Below are positions 55,647 through 64,000 of a stretch of DNA of 64,000 nucleotides, piece after piece; the first letter of the stretch is position 1; every line of letters begins with the position of its first letter. Source of the stretch: Clostridiales bacterium (GTDB lineage: Bacteria; Bacillota; Clostridia; Lachnospirales; Lachnospiraceae); contig JAAYNW010000028.1 of NCBI GenBank assembly GCA_012520655.1, positions 50,329 to 114,328 of the forward strand, read 5' to 3'. A model generated the notes under the pieces. That model was not told the DNA's origin. It saw only the letters and a program-made list of their open reading frames with translations, and searched no databases. The translations under genes and the position numbers were made by a program.

Positions 55647-57115
55647 CCGCGCTCCTTCAGGATATCCCGAATAAGATCCCTTTCGTCCATCGGATACTTT
55701 ATTCCTTCTATCTCCTGGTAATCCTCGTGTCCTTTACCCGCAAGAACGATAATGTCTCCGGGCTGGCCGTGATCGATGGCATAAGCTATCGCGTCTTTTC
55801 TGTCACAGATCTCCACATATTTTCCGTCCGTTTTCCCGATTCCGACCTTAATATCCTCTATTATATCCTGCGGTTTTTCAAATCTTGGATTATCCGAGGT
55901 AATAATCGTCAAATCCGCCAACTTTCCGCTGACTTCTCCCATTTCATACCGGCGCAATTTGGAACGGTTTCCGCCGCACCCAAAAAGGCTTACCAATCTG
56001 TTGGGTTCATATTCTTTCAATGTGCTGAGAAGACTTTCCAGGCTCATGGCATTATGCGCGTAGTCAATAATTAAAGTAAAATCATCGGATACCTTGACCA
56101 TCTCGATTCTGCCTTTCACCTTTGCTTCCAGAAAAGCTCTTTTGATTTCTTCTTCCATCACACCAAAATGCCTGCAAATGGCAATTGCAGTAAGCGCATT
56201 ATATACACTGAACCTTCCCGGAGTAGTCACTTCTACGGTGAAGTCCATAAGGCCTTTTACATCAAACAGCACACCCAGCTCACCCGGTTTTTTAATAAGT
56301 TTCAAATTCTGTGCACACAGATCTGCCTCTTTGTCAAAACCGTATGTTTCTATCGTACAGGTGTGATTCTTCGTTACTTCCCTCCAGCGCGCATCATCTC
56401 TATTCACAATACCTATCCTGCACTGTTTAAAAAGAAGGCCTTTACATGACATATATTCTTCAAAATCCGCATGCTCATCCGGTCCGATATGATCAGGCTC
56501 GATATTGGTAAATATTCCGATATCAAATATAAATCCCTGTGTTCTATGAAGCTTCAGCCCTTGAGAGGAAACTTCCATAACTGCCGTATCACAACCGGCA
56601 TCCGTCATTTTCTTGAAATATTCTTGCAACAAATAGGACTCCGGCGTGGTGTTGACCGAATGTATCCTCGTATCTCCGATAATTACCTCAATCGTTCCTA
56701 CAAGTCCTACCTTGTGCCCAGCGTTCTCCAGGATAGATTTCACAAGGTATGTGGTAGTCGTCTTTCCCTTCGTCCCCGTAATACCAATAATCTTCATCCG
56801 TTCTGCAGGATATCCGAACCAGGCTGCCGATATAAAGGCCATCGCATATCGGGTATCCTCTACTTTAATGACCGTTACATCTATTCCCGCAGGTAAAACA
56901 ACATCCTTTTCCACAACGAGCACTTTCGCACCCTTCTCTACCACTTCGCCCGCAAAATCATGTCCGTCCGCCTTCGCTCCAACAAGACAGATAAAAAGGC
57001 TCTCCTCCGTCACTTTCCTCGAATCATATATTACTGCGCTGACGTTTCTATCTACTGTTCCGGTCAGGCATTCGTATTCCAGTTTTTCAAGTAATCTGCT
57101 CAATTCCATTATCAT
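55619..57115 (-). CDS. murE: UDP-MurNAc-tripeptide ligase, meso-DAP type
   Basis: 498 residues. ATP site GITGTKGKTTTTYLV near residue 112, the carbamylated-Lys region, and the specificity motif DNPRFEKP (DNPR indicates diaminopimelate, not lysine). It therefore predicts an A1-gamma DAP-type wall. It is outside the dcw cluster, heading the priA-ychF run; murC, murF, murG and ddl are not in the window. GAGGAAAA precedes the ATG. Confidence 0.96.
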   Translation of the reverse strand: MIMELSRLLEKLEYECLTGTVDRNVSAVIYDSRKVTEESLFICLVGAKADGHDFAGEVVEKGAKVLVVEKDVVLPAGIDVTVIKVEDTRYAMAFISAAWFGYPAERMKIIGITGTKGKTTTTYLVKSILENAGHKVGLVGTIEVIIGDTRIHSVNTTPESYLLQEYFKKMTDAGCDTAVMEVSSQGLKLHRTQGFIFDIGIFTNIEPDHIGPDEHADFEEYMSCKGLLFKQCRIGIVNRDDARWREVTKNHTCTIETYGFDKEADLCAQNLKLIKKPGELGVLFDVKGLMDFTVEVTTPGRFSVYNALTAIAICRHFGVMEEEIKRAFLEAKVKGRIEMVKVSDDFTLIIDYAHNAMSLESLLSTLKEYEPNRLVSLFGCGGNRSKLRRYEMGEVSGKLADLTIITSDNPRFEKPQDIIEDIKVGIGKTDGKYVEICDRKDAIAYAIDHGQPGDIIVLAGKGHEDYQEIEGIKYPMDERDLIRDILKERGWKENTQTS

Positions 57116-57330
57116 TTTTCCTCTTTTCCTTTAAAAGAATAGCATGGATATCCACTTTTTTCAACTTATACCCTTCAGTGTTCCCCTTATTTAATATACT
57201 TTCAAAAAGCTTTATATTTAATTTATTATTTTTAAATAATTTAAACACACTTTCTTCACACATAAGACTTATAGTAATAACCAAGATAGTTGAAAAACTC
57301 ACTATCTCCCCCCCCTCATAAGAAAATGCG
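57116..57330. other. AT-rich gap upstream of murE
   Basis: 215 bases with very low GC (homopolymer A/T stretches near 57205-57245) and an eight-base C run near 57307-57314. It presumably holds the murE promoter, but I cannot choose one with confidence. A 71-codon minus-strand frame here has no recognisable family and overlaps the murE start. Confidence 0.4.
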
Positions 57331-57358
57331 AAAAGGTCCGGTAACCCCGGACTTTTTT
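57331..57358. terminator. Terminator downstream of the decayed sugar kinase
   Basis: GTCCGG-N5-CCGGAC with an A run on one side and six T residues on the plus side; usable in both directions. It follows the pfkB-type pseudogene on the minus strand by 17 bases. Confidence 0.7.
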
Positions 57359-57374
57359 GCGTTCAGTATATTTA

Positions 57375-58053
57375 TTATTTTCTCTTCTCAACTTGTATTT
57401 TATCGAACAAATCTATCGCTAATTCCTTCAATATCTCCCCGCTCTTAGGCGTAGCCGCATTGGCGGCCGTTATAGCTGCAGCCCGCTTTAACGAGATGTA
57501 TGTATCCTCGTTTTTTAACATGGACATGGCTAGAATGCCACTACGCTGTCACCGCACCCAGCGGTATTTATCGCCCTTACCGAAGGAGCCTTCGCCCATA
57601 ATACCCCCGACTCCGATACTGATAAAAGTCCTTTGCTTCCCATAGAAACGATAACCCGGGCAATGCCCTCCTGCCGCAATAATTCCGCCGCTCCACAATA
57701 TCTCCTATATCTGTTAGTTTATGCCCTACTACATATTCCAGTTCCTTTTGATTCGGTTTTATCATATATATAAGGAAGAGCATCTATACCGCATCGCAGG
57801 GCCTCCCCGCTCGTATCCGATATGCATTTTTCCGTTTTCATTTCCTGAGATAATCAGTCTCTTATAAATATCTTCCGGTATCCCTCTTGCAATCTCCAGG
57901 ATATCCGCATTGCCTGAACAGCCTGGCGACGTTGATGCCTTTTCCTCCCGCAATATTTATAACCGTATTCATACGATTTACCTGCCCGGGGATAAGAGAA
58001 CCTGTAGTATATGTCTTATCTACCGCCGGATTCAATGTTACCGTTAAAACCAT
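57375..58053 (-). pseudogene. Decayed PfkB-family sugar kinase (1-phosphofructokinase-like)
   Basis: The start is intact (ATG at 58053 behind AGAGGG; VLTVTLNPAVDKTY and GGKGINVARLF), and the end is readable (NEDTYISLKRAAAITAAN to TAA at 57375), but the parts lie in several frames. The middle fragments EIARGIPEDIYKRLI and IKPNQKELEYVVG are in different frames, and GCGDS stands where GAGDS is expected. The total length of about 680 bp against some 930 bp for an intact gene means an internal deletion as well as frameshifts. It cannot make a working kinase. Confidence 0.85.
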
Positions 58054-58121
58054 ATTTTCCCTCTCTTCTCGTAAAGATTCCTTTTTTGAGTGCAATGTCT
58101 GCATAACCGAAGCATAAAAAA

Positions 58122-59888
58122 TTACATGTAATTCTGCATGATGATCTGAATGCTTTCTCTGCCCCCATAGCTATTGACCGAAGGATAATATGTGATGTTT
58201 ATAGTTATGTCCACACTTCTGCCGTCTTTCATCCGCATTATGCTTTCTGTCCCTGCCCGTGCGGAAAGAAAGTCATTAAATTTATCCAGATCGCCGAAAT
58301 ACACCATTTCATAAGAATTGCCTTCCTCGTCGCGTATGCGGTACTTTCCTACATTCTGATTCTTTCCCATCACTTGTCCGCTTATAATATGTACATTTCT
58401 CTGTGCAAAAATGGGTTTATTGTTCCCGATTCCAAAAGGCTCCAGAAGCTCCAATTCTTTTATGCGTTCTTTGGTAATATAAGAAAAGGGCATTACAGCG
58501 TCGATGTGTACCTTCTCTTCGAAATCCTCCTCTGTCAAGCAACAGACTTCATTAATCTTCCTGCGGAACTTCTCAATGTTTATTTCCTCCATGGAAAGTC
58601 CGGCAGCCATTTTATGACCACCGTATTTGGTAAAATATTCCTTGCAGGCTGTCATCTCTTCATACATGTGGTAGCCTTCGATAGAGCGCCCCGAACCTTT
58701 GATTCCTTCCTCGCCCTTCGTAAGTACGAAAACCGGCTTCCCGTATTTTTCCCTGAGTCTTCCCGCTATAATTCCGGCAAGGCTTTCGTGGCATTCCGGA
58801 AGATATACAACGAGAACCTTGTCTTCCTTCCATTCACTTTGTTCAATGCACTCTATTGCCTCTTCCGTTCCTTTCTTAGTCATTTCTTTTCGGCTATCGT
58901 TTAAATCCTTCAACTCAGCGGCAATTGTTACCGCCTCGGCACGGTTCCTGCTGTTAAGCAAAGAAAGCGCGCGTTTCGCCGTATCCAGTCTTCCTGTCGC
59001 ATTAATGCAAGGTCCCAATACGAAACCGATGTGATAAGCAGATAAAGCCTTTCCGTTAAGCCCGCATACCTCTATCAATGCTTTCAAACCTTCATTTCGC
59101 GTGTGCTGCATATTTTGAAGTCCGCATTTTACAATCATACGGTTTTCATCCCGAAGTTCCATCACATCACATACTGTAGCAAATGCTGCAATTTCAAGCA
59201 GTTCCTCCAGTATCTCCGCCGCATTATCCGGATGTACGGACGCAAAAAGTGCCTGCACCACTTTATAGGCTACTACGCCCCCGCATACATTCTTATACGG
59301 ATAGCCGCATTCTTCCTGTTTCGGATTCACTACCGCATCCGCTTTCGGCAATACATAAACGCGTTCTCCGTTTTCTTCTTCGTAAGGTATCTCATGGTGA
59401 TCGGTAACAACTACCGTCATTCCAAGCTCTTTTGCATAAGCAACCTGTGAAGCAGCCGCAATGCCGTTATCACAAGTAACAATCGTATCCACGCCCTCCT
59501 CATGCGCTTCTTCAATCAACGAATCATTCAATCCGTAGCCGTCCTTAATCCTATGAGGAATCACCGTATCCGTATCTGCTCCGCAGGCAGTCAAGCCTCT
59601 TAGAAGAATATAGGAGGAACAGATTCCATCCGCATCATAATCCCCGATCACGCGAATTTTCACGCCTTCTCCAATTTTACGGCAGAGCAAAGACACCGCT
59701 TTATCCATATCTTTCATCAAGTGGGGAGAATAGAAATCCTGCCTGCCTCCCCATAAATACTTCCGTATATCTTCCTCTTCTATTATGTCTCTGTTACGCA
59801 TTAGCTTAGCAAGTAACGGATCAATATTATATTTTTCCGCTATTTTATTAAAATCGGCTTTTTTAGCCAATATAAACCACTTTGCCAT
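58122..59888 (-). CDS. recJ: Single-stranded-DNA-specific exonuclease RecJ
   Basis: 588 residues from the ATG at 59888, which has AAGGAGG four bases upstream; the longer frame reaches into the secDF terminator and is rejected. DHH phosphoesterase motifs: DYDADGICSSYIL, TCDNGIAA, VTDHHEIP, and a DHHA1 region with GSGRSIEGYHMYE and YGGHKMAAGLS. 5'-3' exonuclease in recombination and repair. No partner gene is adjacent. Confidence 0.95.
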   Translation of the reverse strand: MAKWFILAKKADFNKIAEKYNIDPLLAKLMRNRDIIEEEDIRKYLWGGRQDFYSPHLMKDMDKAVSLLCRKIGEGVKIRVIGDYDADGICSSYILLRGLTACGADTDTVIPHRIKDGYGLNDSLIEEAHEEGVDTIVTCDNGIAAASQVAYAKELGMTVVVTDHHEIPYEEENGERVYVLPKADAVVNPKQEECGYPYKNVCGGVVAYKVVQALFASVHPDNAAEILEELLEIAAFATVCDVMELRDENRMIVKCGLQNMQHTRNEGLKALIEVCGLNGKALSAYHIGFVLGPCINATGRLDTAKRALSLLNSRNRAEAVTIAAELKDLNDSRKEMTKKGTEEAIECIEQSEWKEDKVLVVYLPECHESLAGIIAGRLREKYGKPVFVLTKGEEGIKGSGRSIEGYHMYEEMTACKEYFTKYGGHKMAAGLSMEEINIEKFRRKINEVCCLTEEDFEEKVHIDAVMPFSYITKERIKELELLEPFGIGNNKPIFAQRNVHIISGQVMGKNQNVGKYRIRDEEGNSYEMVYFGDLDKFNDFLSARAGTESIMRMKDGRSVDITINITYYPSVNSYGGRESIQIIMQNYM

Positions 59889-59928
59889 AAAACCTCCTTC
59901 ATTCGCGGCAGCTTTTACCGAGGTTTGC

Positions 59929-59963
59929 AAAAATGGCGATATAACCAAACAGTTATACCGCCA
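59929..59963 (-). terminator. Intrinsic terminator of secDF
   Basis: A 12-bp stem TGGCGGTATAAC with GTTATATCGCCA (one wobble) and a short loop, then five T residues on the minus strand. It lies 22 bases after the secDF stop and supports the shorter recJ start. Confidence 0.85.
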
Positions 59964-59984
59964 CTAATATCCTCTTATGCCGAA

Positions 59985-62144
59985 TTATTTTGCTTTTGCT
60001 TTCTTTGCTATTTGGGTACGGAATATATACCACATTGCTCCCGAAAGGCAAATGGAGGAATAAGCTCCGCATACGGTACCGACCATGAGCGGAAGTGCGA
60101 ATTCCTTGATGCTCGTTACGCCAAAGGCATACAGCGCCAGTATCATCAAAAATACGGTTAAAGAAGTAAAAACACTTCTCGACAGCGTCTGCGTAATGCT
60201 TCTATTAACGAGCTCCTTCAAATCCGTATTCTTTCCTGCAGAAGCAAGATTCTCTCTTACACGGTCAAAGATAACGATGGTTGCATTGATAGAAAAACCT
60301 ACAATAGTAAGCACACAGGCAATAAATGTACCGCCTACCGGTATCCTGGCTACCCCGTAAAAGATAATTACCAGCAATGCATCATGTAACAATGCAAGCA
60401 CTGAGCTGGCGCCAAAACGTATATCCTTGAATCTAAACCAGATATAAATAAGAATACATATCATTGATATCACAACCGCAATAACCGCATCCGTCTGCAT
60501 CTCACTGCTGATAGCGGAGCTGATAGTCTCCGACGTAATCGCGCTTTCATCTACCGCAAACTTCTCAACCATGGAATTCTTGAGAGTCTCCCTCTCCTCC
60601 GCGGTCAATGTCCTCGTTTTAAAAATAACTTGGTTCGTATTGGCAACCTTCTGTGTCTGCACATCTGCATCGCCGGTAACTTCTTCAATCAGAGGAATTA
60701 CCACGCTGTCAATATCCGCAATGGACAGATTCTCATCAAATGTAACGTTAGTAGACGTGCCTCCGACAAATTCGAGGCTATAGTTAAACGCACTTCCTTT
60801 TGTCATATGGTTGTTACCCATTACCGCAAAGCCTGCCACGATAATAATAATAGGTATCGCGAAGAAAATAACCTTCTTGGACAAGAAGTCTATTGTCTTC
60901 CTCTCTTTTCCCACACCGTACAATTTCACATTTTTAAGTCCGACCGCATAACCTGCGTTCAAAATCAATTTTGTAACGAACAGCGCCGTAAACATAGATA
61001 AAATAATACCCAATGCCAAAGTCTGCGCAAATCCTTTTACCGTACCGGAACCCTTTAATCCGAGAACGAGCGCTGCAATAAGCGTAGTAATATTACTGTC
61101 GATAATCGCAGGCATAGCTCTTTCAAAGCCAATCTTAATCGCCGATGGAATAGTCTTACCGGTAGCGAGCTCTTCTCTGATTCTGGCAAAAATAACTACA
61201 TTGGCATCCACTGCCATACCGATGGATAGAATAATACCTGCAATACCGGGCAAGGTCAAAGTTATTTCAAAAGCGTTCAGAAGTACAACGATGAGCACTG
61301 TATAAATTGCCAATGCTAAGCTGGCTGCCGCACCCATTACATAATATGCTCCGATCATAAATACGACTACCAAAACAACTCCAACAGCTCCGGCCTTCAA
61401 GCTCGTGCTAATCGCTTCAGAGCCGAGCTGTGCACCTACCACATTGGATCGAAGCTCCTCAAGCTCCAGTTTCAGCCCGCCGATACGGATAGTCGAAGCC
61501 AGATTCTCTGCTTCTTCATAGGATCCCATACCCGTAATAACGGCCTGTCCGTCCGTAATCTCAGCCTGTACGGCCGGTGCACTGATAACGTTACCGTCAT
61601 AAATAATATAAATAATATCATGGGTGGGATAAGCTGCTTTTGTTGCCGCCGCAAATTTATCCCTGCCTTCAGCTGTCATAGTAAGCTGTACTACGAACTG
61701 GCTGTTTCCCATGCTGTCCTGCTGGGTTCCTGCTTTTGCATCAGCGATATCCATACCGGACAACACTTCTTCATTGCCAGAATTCATAAATACGAGCGAA
61801 CCCGGCTTTCCAAGTTCCTGCAAAATCGCATGCTCATCGGAAACACCGGGGATCTCAATGTTGATCCGGTCCGAACCTTCCTTGTATACCTGCGCTTCTG
61901 TGCTGTAATTCTCCACACGCTTCTGCAGCTTATAAATTGTGTCTGCCATATCCTCTTCGGTCGGTTCTTCCTCTCCTGCCACCTGATAAGTTATGCTTAC
62001 ACCTCCGGCAAGATCGAGACCCAGCTTAATTCCTGCGGCCGATCCGGCCTTCTCGGTTCCTATGCCTTCCACTGCTGTAAAGGTAAGTCCTCCGAGCAAT
62101 AATGCCATCACAATTAAGATAATGATCGCTTTTCTCTTTTTCAT
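59985..62144 (-). CDS. secDF: Fused protein-export membrane protein SecDF
   Basis: 719 residues with twelve membrane helices in two halves. The SecD half (about 1-415) has the lead helix, LGLDLAGGVSITYQV, the P1 periplasmic domain and GMAVDANVVIFARIREEL. The SecF half has FVGGTSTNVTF and NATIVIFDRVRENL. SecDF pulls on translocating proteins using the ion gradient. Fusion of the two subunits is seen in many Firmicutes. It follows the SCIFF genes, a neighbourhood known in Clostridia. Confidence 0.97.
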   Translation of the reverse strand: MKKRKAIIILIVMALLLGGLTFTAVEGIGTEKAGSAAGIKLGLDLAGGVSITYQVAGEEEPTEEDMADTIYKLQKRVENYSTEAQVYKEGSDRINIEIPGVSDEHAILQELGKPGSLVFMNSGNEEVLSGMDIADAKAGTQQDSMGNSQFVVQLTMTAEGRDKFAAATKAAYPTHDIIYIIYDGNVISAPAVQAEITDGQAVITGMGSYEEAENLASTIRIGGLKLELEELRSNVVGAQLGSEAISTSLKAGAVGVVLVVVFMIGAYYVMGAAASLALAIYTVLIVVLLNAFEITLTLPGIAGIILSIGMAVDANVVIFARIREELATGKTIPSAIKIGFERAMPAIIDSNITTLIAALVLGLKGSGTVKGFAQTLALGIILSMFTALFVTKLILNAGYAVGLKNVKLYGVGKERKTIDFLSKKVIFFAIPIIIIVAGFAVMGNNHMTKGSAFNYSLEFVGGTSTNVTFDENLSIADIDSVVIPLIEEVTGDADVQTQKVANTNQVIFKTRTLTAEERETLKNSMVEKFAVDESAITSETISSAISSEMQTDAVIAVVISMICILIYIWFRFKDIRFGASSVLALLHDALLVIIFYGVARIPVGGTFIACVLTIVGFSINATIVIFDRVRENLASAGKNTDLKELVNRSITQTLSRSVFTSLTVFLMILALYAFGVTSIKEFALPLMVGTVCGAYSSICLSGAMWYIFRTQIAKKAKAK

Positions 62145-62162
62145 CTTATTATTATCTCCTTT

Positions 62163-63548
62163 TTACTCAGCCAAAGCTGCTTTTATCATAATAGCACATT
62201 CTATGCGCTTTCTTTGCAGTTCACAGCCTAAATCATAAACATCATTTATGTCGCCTTTAAAATTGTAAGAATTTGCCGCACAGCCACCGCTGCAATAAAA
62301 CTTGGCAAAACAATTCTTACATTTTTCTTTTGAATAAACGTTACAGGTCTTAAATTTATCTTTAATATCACTGCGGACTACTCCTTTGTCCACATTTCCC
62401 ATTAAAAATTCTTCCTGTCCCACAAACTGATGGCAGGGATACAGATCTCCCCACGGAGTCACCGCAAGATATTCCGTTCCTGAGCCGCAGCCCGACAAGC
62501 GCTTCGCGACGCACGGTCCGCCTTCCAAATCCACCATAAAGTGAAAGAAATTAACCGGCTTTCCCGCTTTTCTTCGGTTGAGCAAATCTATAGCCAGCTA
62601 ATCGTATTCGGCGAACAGCTTGTCCAAATCTTCTTCCCGCAGCGCATATTCCTCTTCCGGCTTCGCGACTACCGGTTCTACCGATATTTGTTCGAATCCC
62701 AGGTCCGCAAGATGGGCGACGTCTTCTGAAAAATCCGGATTATTCCTGGTAAAAGTGCCCCTAACGTAATAGTTCATCTGATCACGGCTCGCCGCAAGCT
62801 TCTGAAACTTAGGAACAATCTCATCATAACTGCCCTGACCACCCCTGTGCGGTCTCATCCTGTCATTCGTGCTTTTTCTTCCATCGATGCTAAGCACTAC
62901 ATTGCTCATTTCTTTATTGACGAATTCCATTACTTCATCATTCAGCAAAACGCCGTTTGTAGTAAGGGTAAAGCGGAATTTCTTATGGTTCGGTTCTTCC
63001 AGGCTCCGTCCGTATGCCACCAATTCCTTTACTACCTTCCAGTTCATAAGAGGCTCTCCGCCGAAAAAATCCACTTCGAGGTTTACCCGGTTTCCCGAAT
63101 TCGCCACGAGAAAATCCAGCGCCTTTTTCCCTGTTTCAAAGCTCATAAGAGCACGTCTTCCATGGTATTCGCCTTCTTCCGCAAAGCAATATTTGCAAGC
63201 CAGATTACAATCATGGGCTATGTGCAGGCAAAGCGCTTTTACCACAGTCTCCCGTTTCTTGAAATCACCGATGTATTTTTCATAAATATCAGGCGCATAT
63301 AATATGCCTTCTGCCTTCAAGGCAAGAATCTCCTCCAAGGCCTCTTCGATTTCTTCTTTCGTATAGGACAGCGCTTTTCTGTCGGCAACCGCTTGCGCGA
63401 GGTACCCGCTGTCATCCGGCGCTCCATTTTTCAGCAATTCTTCCACTATCTTTATTAAATCATAAACAATGTCATCCACCACATGTACTGCTCCGCTGTT
63501 TACGTCGAGCACAATGTTGTATCCATTGCTTTTATACTGATGTATCAC
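62163..63548 (-). pseudogene. scfB: SCIFF maturase ScfB (radical SAM/SPASM), interrupted by an in-frame TAG
   Basis: A radical SAM enzyme that makes Cys thioether cross-links in SCIFF peptides. The N-terminal part (63548-62598, 316 residues) has an RRE-like start and the cluster motif CNLACKYC; the C-terminal part (62585-62163) has the SPASM Cys set (CGSGTEYL, YPCHQF, CKNCFAKFYCSGGC). The two are in the same frame, separated only by TAG at 62598-62600 between LFAEYD and LAIDLLNRR. One base change from a sense codon explains it. TAG ends gdhA, mraZ, spoIIGA and priA normally, so general recoding is unlikely. As read, the product would lack the SPASM clusters. Confidence 0.85.
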
Positions 63549-63660
63549 TCTGGCATTCCCTTTCTTATCTCTAATTCTTCGATTCCTTTAATTCTACATT
63601 ATTCCGATTAATTATCCTGGTTAATCCTATATCTGTCGGCTTTTCATATAAAACGCATAA

Positions 63661-63686
63661 TAAGCAGCGATTTACATCGCTGCTTA
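63661..63686 (-). terminator. Hairpin between scfA and scfB
   Basis: A perfect 11-bp stem TAAGCAGCGAT with ATCGCTGCTTA and a four-base loop, without a real T tract. It probably acts as a partial terminator or a stabiliser so that the peptide gene is expressed above the maturase. Confidence 0.6.
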
Positions 63687-63708
63687 CGAAAACCTGTATC
63701 CCCTTAGC

Positions 63709-63852
63709 TTATTTCACCTTTTCGCAGCTCTGGTTGCCTACGGTACAAGATGTTTTACAAGCTGACTGGCAAGATGTCTGGCACTCTCCGCATCCACCCT
63801 TTTTCATAGACTCTTTATAGTCTCTCGTGCTTAATGTTTTGATATGTTTCAT
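63709..63852 (-). CDS. scfA: SCIFF ribosomally made peptide precursor (six Cys in forty-five residues)
   Basis: 47 residues, ATG at 63852 behind AAGGAGG to TAA at 63709. The leader MKHIKTLSTRDYKESMKKGG precedes a Cys-rich core with Cys at 21, 24, 28, 32, 36 and 43, exactly six, ending QSCEKVK. It is nearly universal in Clostridia and is the substrate of ScfB, which lies next downstream. The mature product's function is unknown. Confidence 0.95.
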   Translation of the reverse strand: MKHIKTLSTRDYKESMKKGGCGECQTSCQSACKTSCTVGNQSCEKVK

Positions 63853-63916
63853 AACAAAGCCTCCTTATGTTTCATGGTAGTGTCAAATTTACTACCTATT
63901 TTTCTTTCTAAAACCT

Positions 63917-63949
63917 TTATTTTCGGGAGCTTGCAAATAAAAAGAGCAT
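63917..63949 (-). CDS. Possible 10-residue leader peptide upstream of scfA
   Basis: ATG at 63949 behind GGGAGG (spacing three) encodes MLFLFASSRK, then TAA, 65 bases before scfA. GGGAG of the ribosome site can pair with CTCCC inside the ORF. It may be a translated leader or chance; the window edge hides the promoter. Confidence 0.25.
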   Translation of the reverse strand: MLFLFASSRK

Positions 63950-64000
63950 TGACCTCCCTTTTTTGATATAATGTCCTCGACCAAAATTCCAAAATACCAA

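Noticed and set aside
57087..57302. 71-codon minus-strand ORF upstream of murE
   Set aside because: It overlaps the murE start, has no ribosome site, is extremely AT-rich and shows no family features; most likely intergenic.
62163..62585. Separate small CDS starting with TTG after the scfB stop
   Set aside because: It is in the same frame as the upstream part and begins mid-domain; the sequence fits the C-terminal SPASM part of one scfB gene.
62598..62600. Pyrrolysine or selenocysteine coding at the scfB stop
   Set aside because: TAG is not used for selenocysteine, and TAG ends several normal genes here; no pyl genes are in the window. A simple nonsense change is more economical.

Overview
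The window is a chromosomal segment of a low-to-mid-GC, endospore-forming Clostridia, most likely a member of the Lachnospiraceae. Supporting signs are the spoIIGA-sigE-sigG sporulation locus, a SCIFF peptide (scfA) with its radical-SAM maturase next to a fused secDF, a DUF5688 protein, a fused SecDF, a DAP-type MurE and the Firmicutes gene order priA-def-fmt-rsmB-rlmN-stp-prkC-rsgA. Almost every gene is on the minus strand; only a DUF998 fragment, a cold-shock gene and the PRC-barrel gene ylmC/ymxH are on the plus strand.

Layout, left to right. 1-4.9 kb is a mixed accessory region: a BtrH-like protein cut by the window edge, a MerR regulator, two gene remnants, a PadR-glycosyltransferase pair with a clear palindromic operator, and a csp gene with a structured leader. 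4.9-11.5 kb is a run of metA, ligA, rluF, a FUSC-HAD fusion and a soluble chemoreceptor. 11.5-18.3 kb holds gdhA with an intrinsic terminator in its own leader, a four-helix-bundle protein, a Gfo/Idh oxidoreductase, an SH3b protein, tRNA-Arg(CCG), a DUF5688 protein and efp. 18.3-26.3 kb holds aroQ-aroK-aroE, yqeG, a five-gene peptide-type ABC importer and nrdR. 27-30 kb is the sporulation locus sigG, ylmC, sigE, spoIIGA. 30-43.5 kb is the division and cell wall (dcw) cluster, transcribed mraZ, rsmH, ftsL, two class B PBPs, mraY, murD, ftsW, murA, ftsQ, ftsZ. 43.7-57.1 kb is a long housekeeping run murE, priA, def, fmt, zinc peptidase, rsmB, rlmN, stp, prkC, rsgA, ychF. 57.4-64 kb holds a decayed pfkB-type sugar kinase, recJ, secDF, and the SCIFF genes.

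How they fit together: the dcw operon opens with a promoter followed by four GTGG direct repeats at exact 10-bp spacing, the expected MraZ autoregulatory site, and closes with ftsZ and a terminator. Beyond ftsZ the spoIIGA-sigE promoter has a -35/-10 spacing of 21 bp and a Spo0A box, like the known Bacillus subtilis spoIIG promoter. The PASTA kinase/PP2C pair lies in the adjacent housekeeping operon. The shikimate genes form an overlapping set with efp downstream.

The observations that most deserve a second look are: scfB interrupted by a single in-frame TAG; gdhA and csp each having a promoter, then a terminator-like hairpin, then the gene; a FUSC-HAD fusion whose HAD active-site motifs are missing; a long hairpin that overlaps the start of the spoVD-like gene; 14-bp inverted repeats flanking tRNA-Arg; and two unannotated small ORFs. 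I did not find a clearly new multi-gene system, CRISPR array, prophage or intact insertion sequence. All statements come from reading the sequence; no database search was run.
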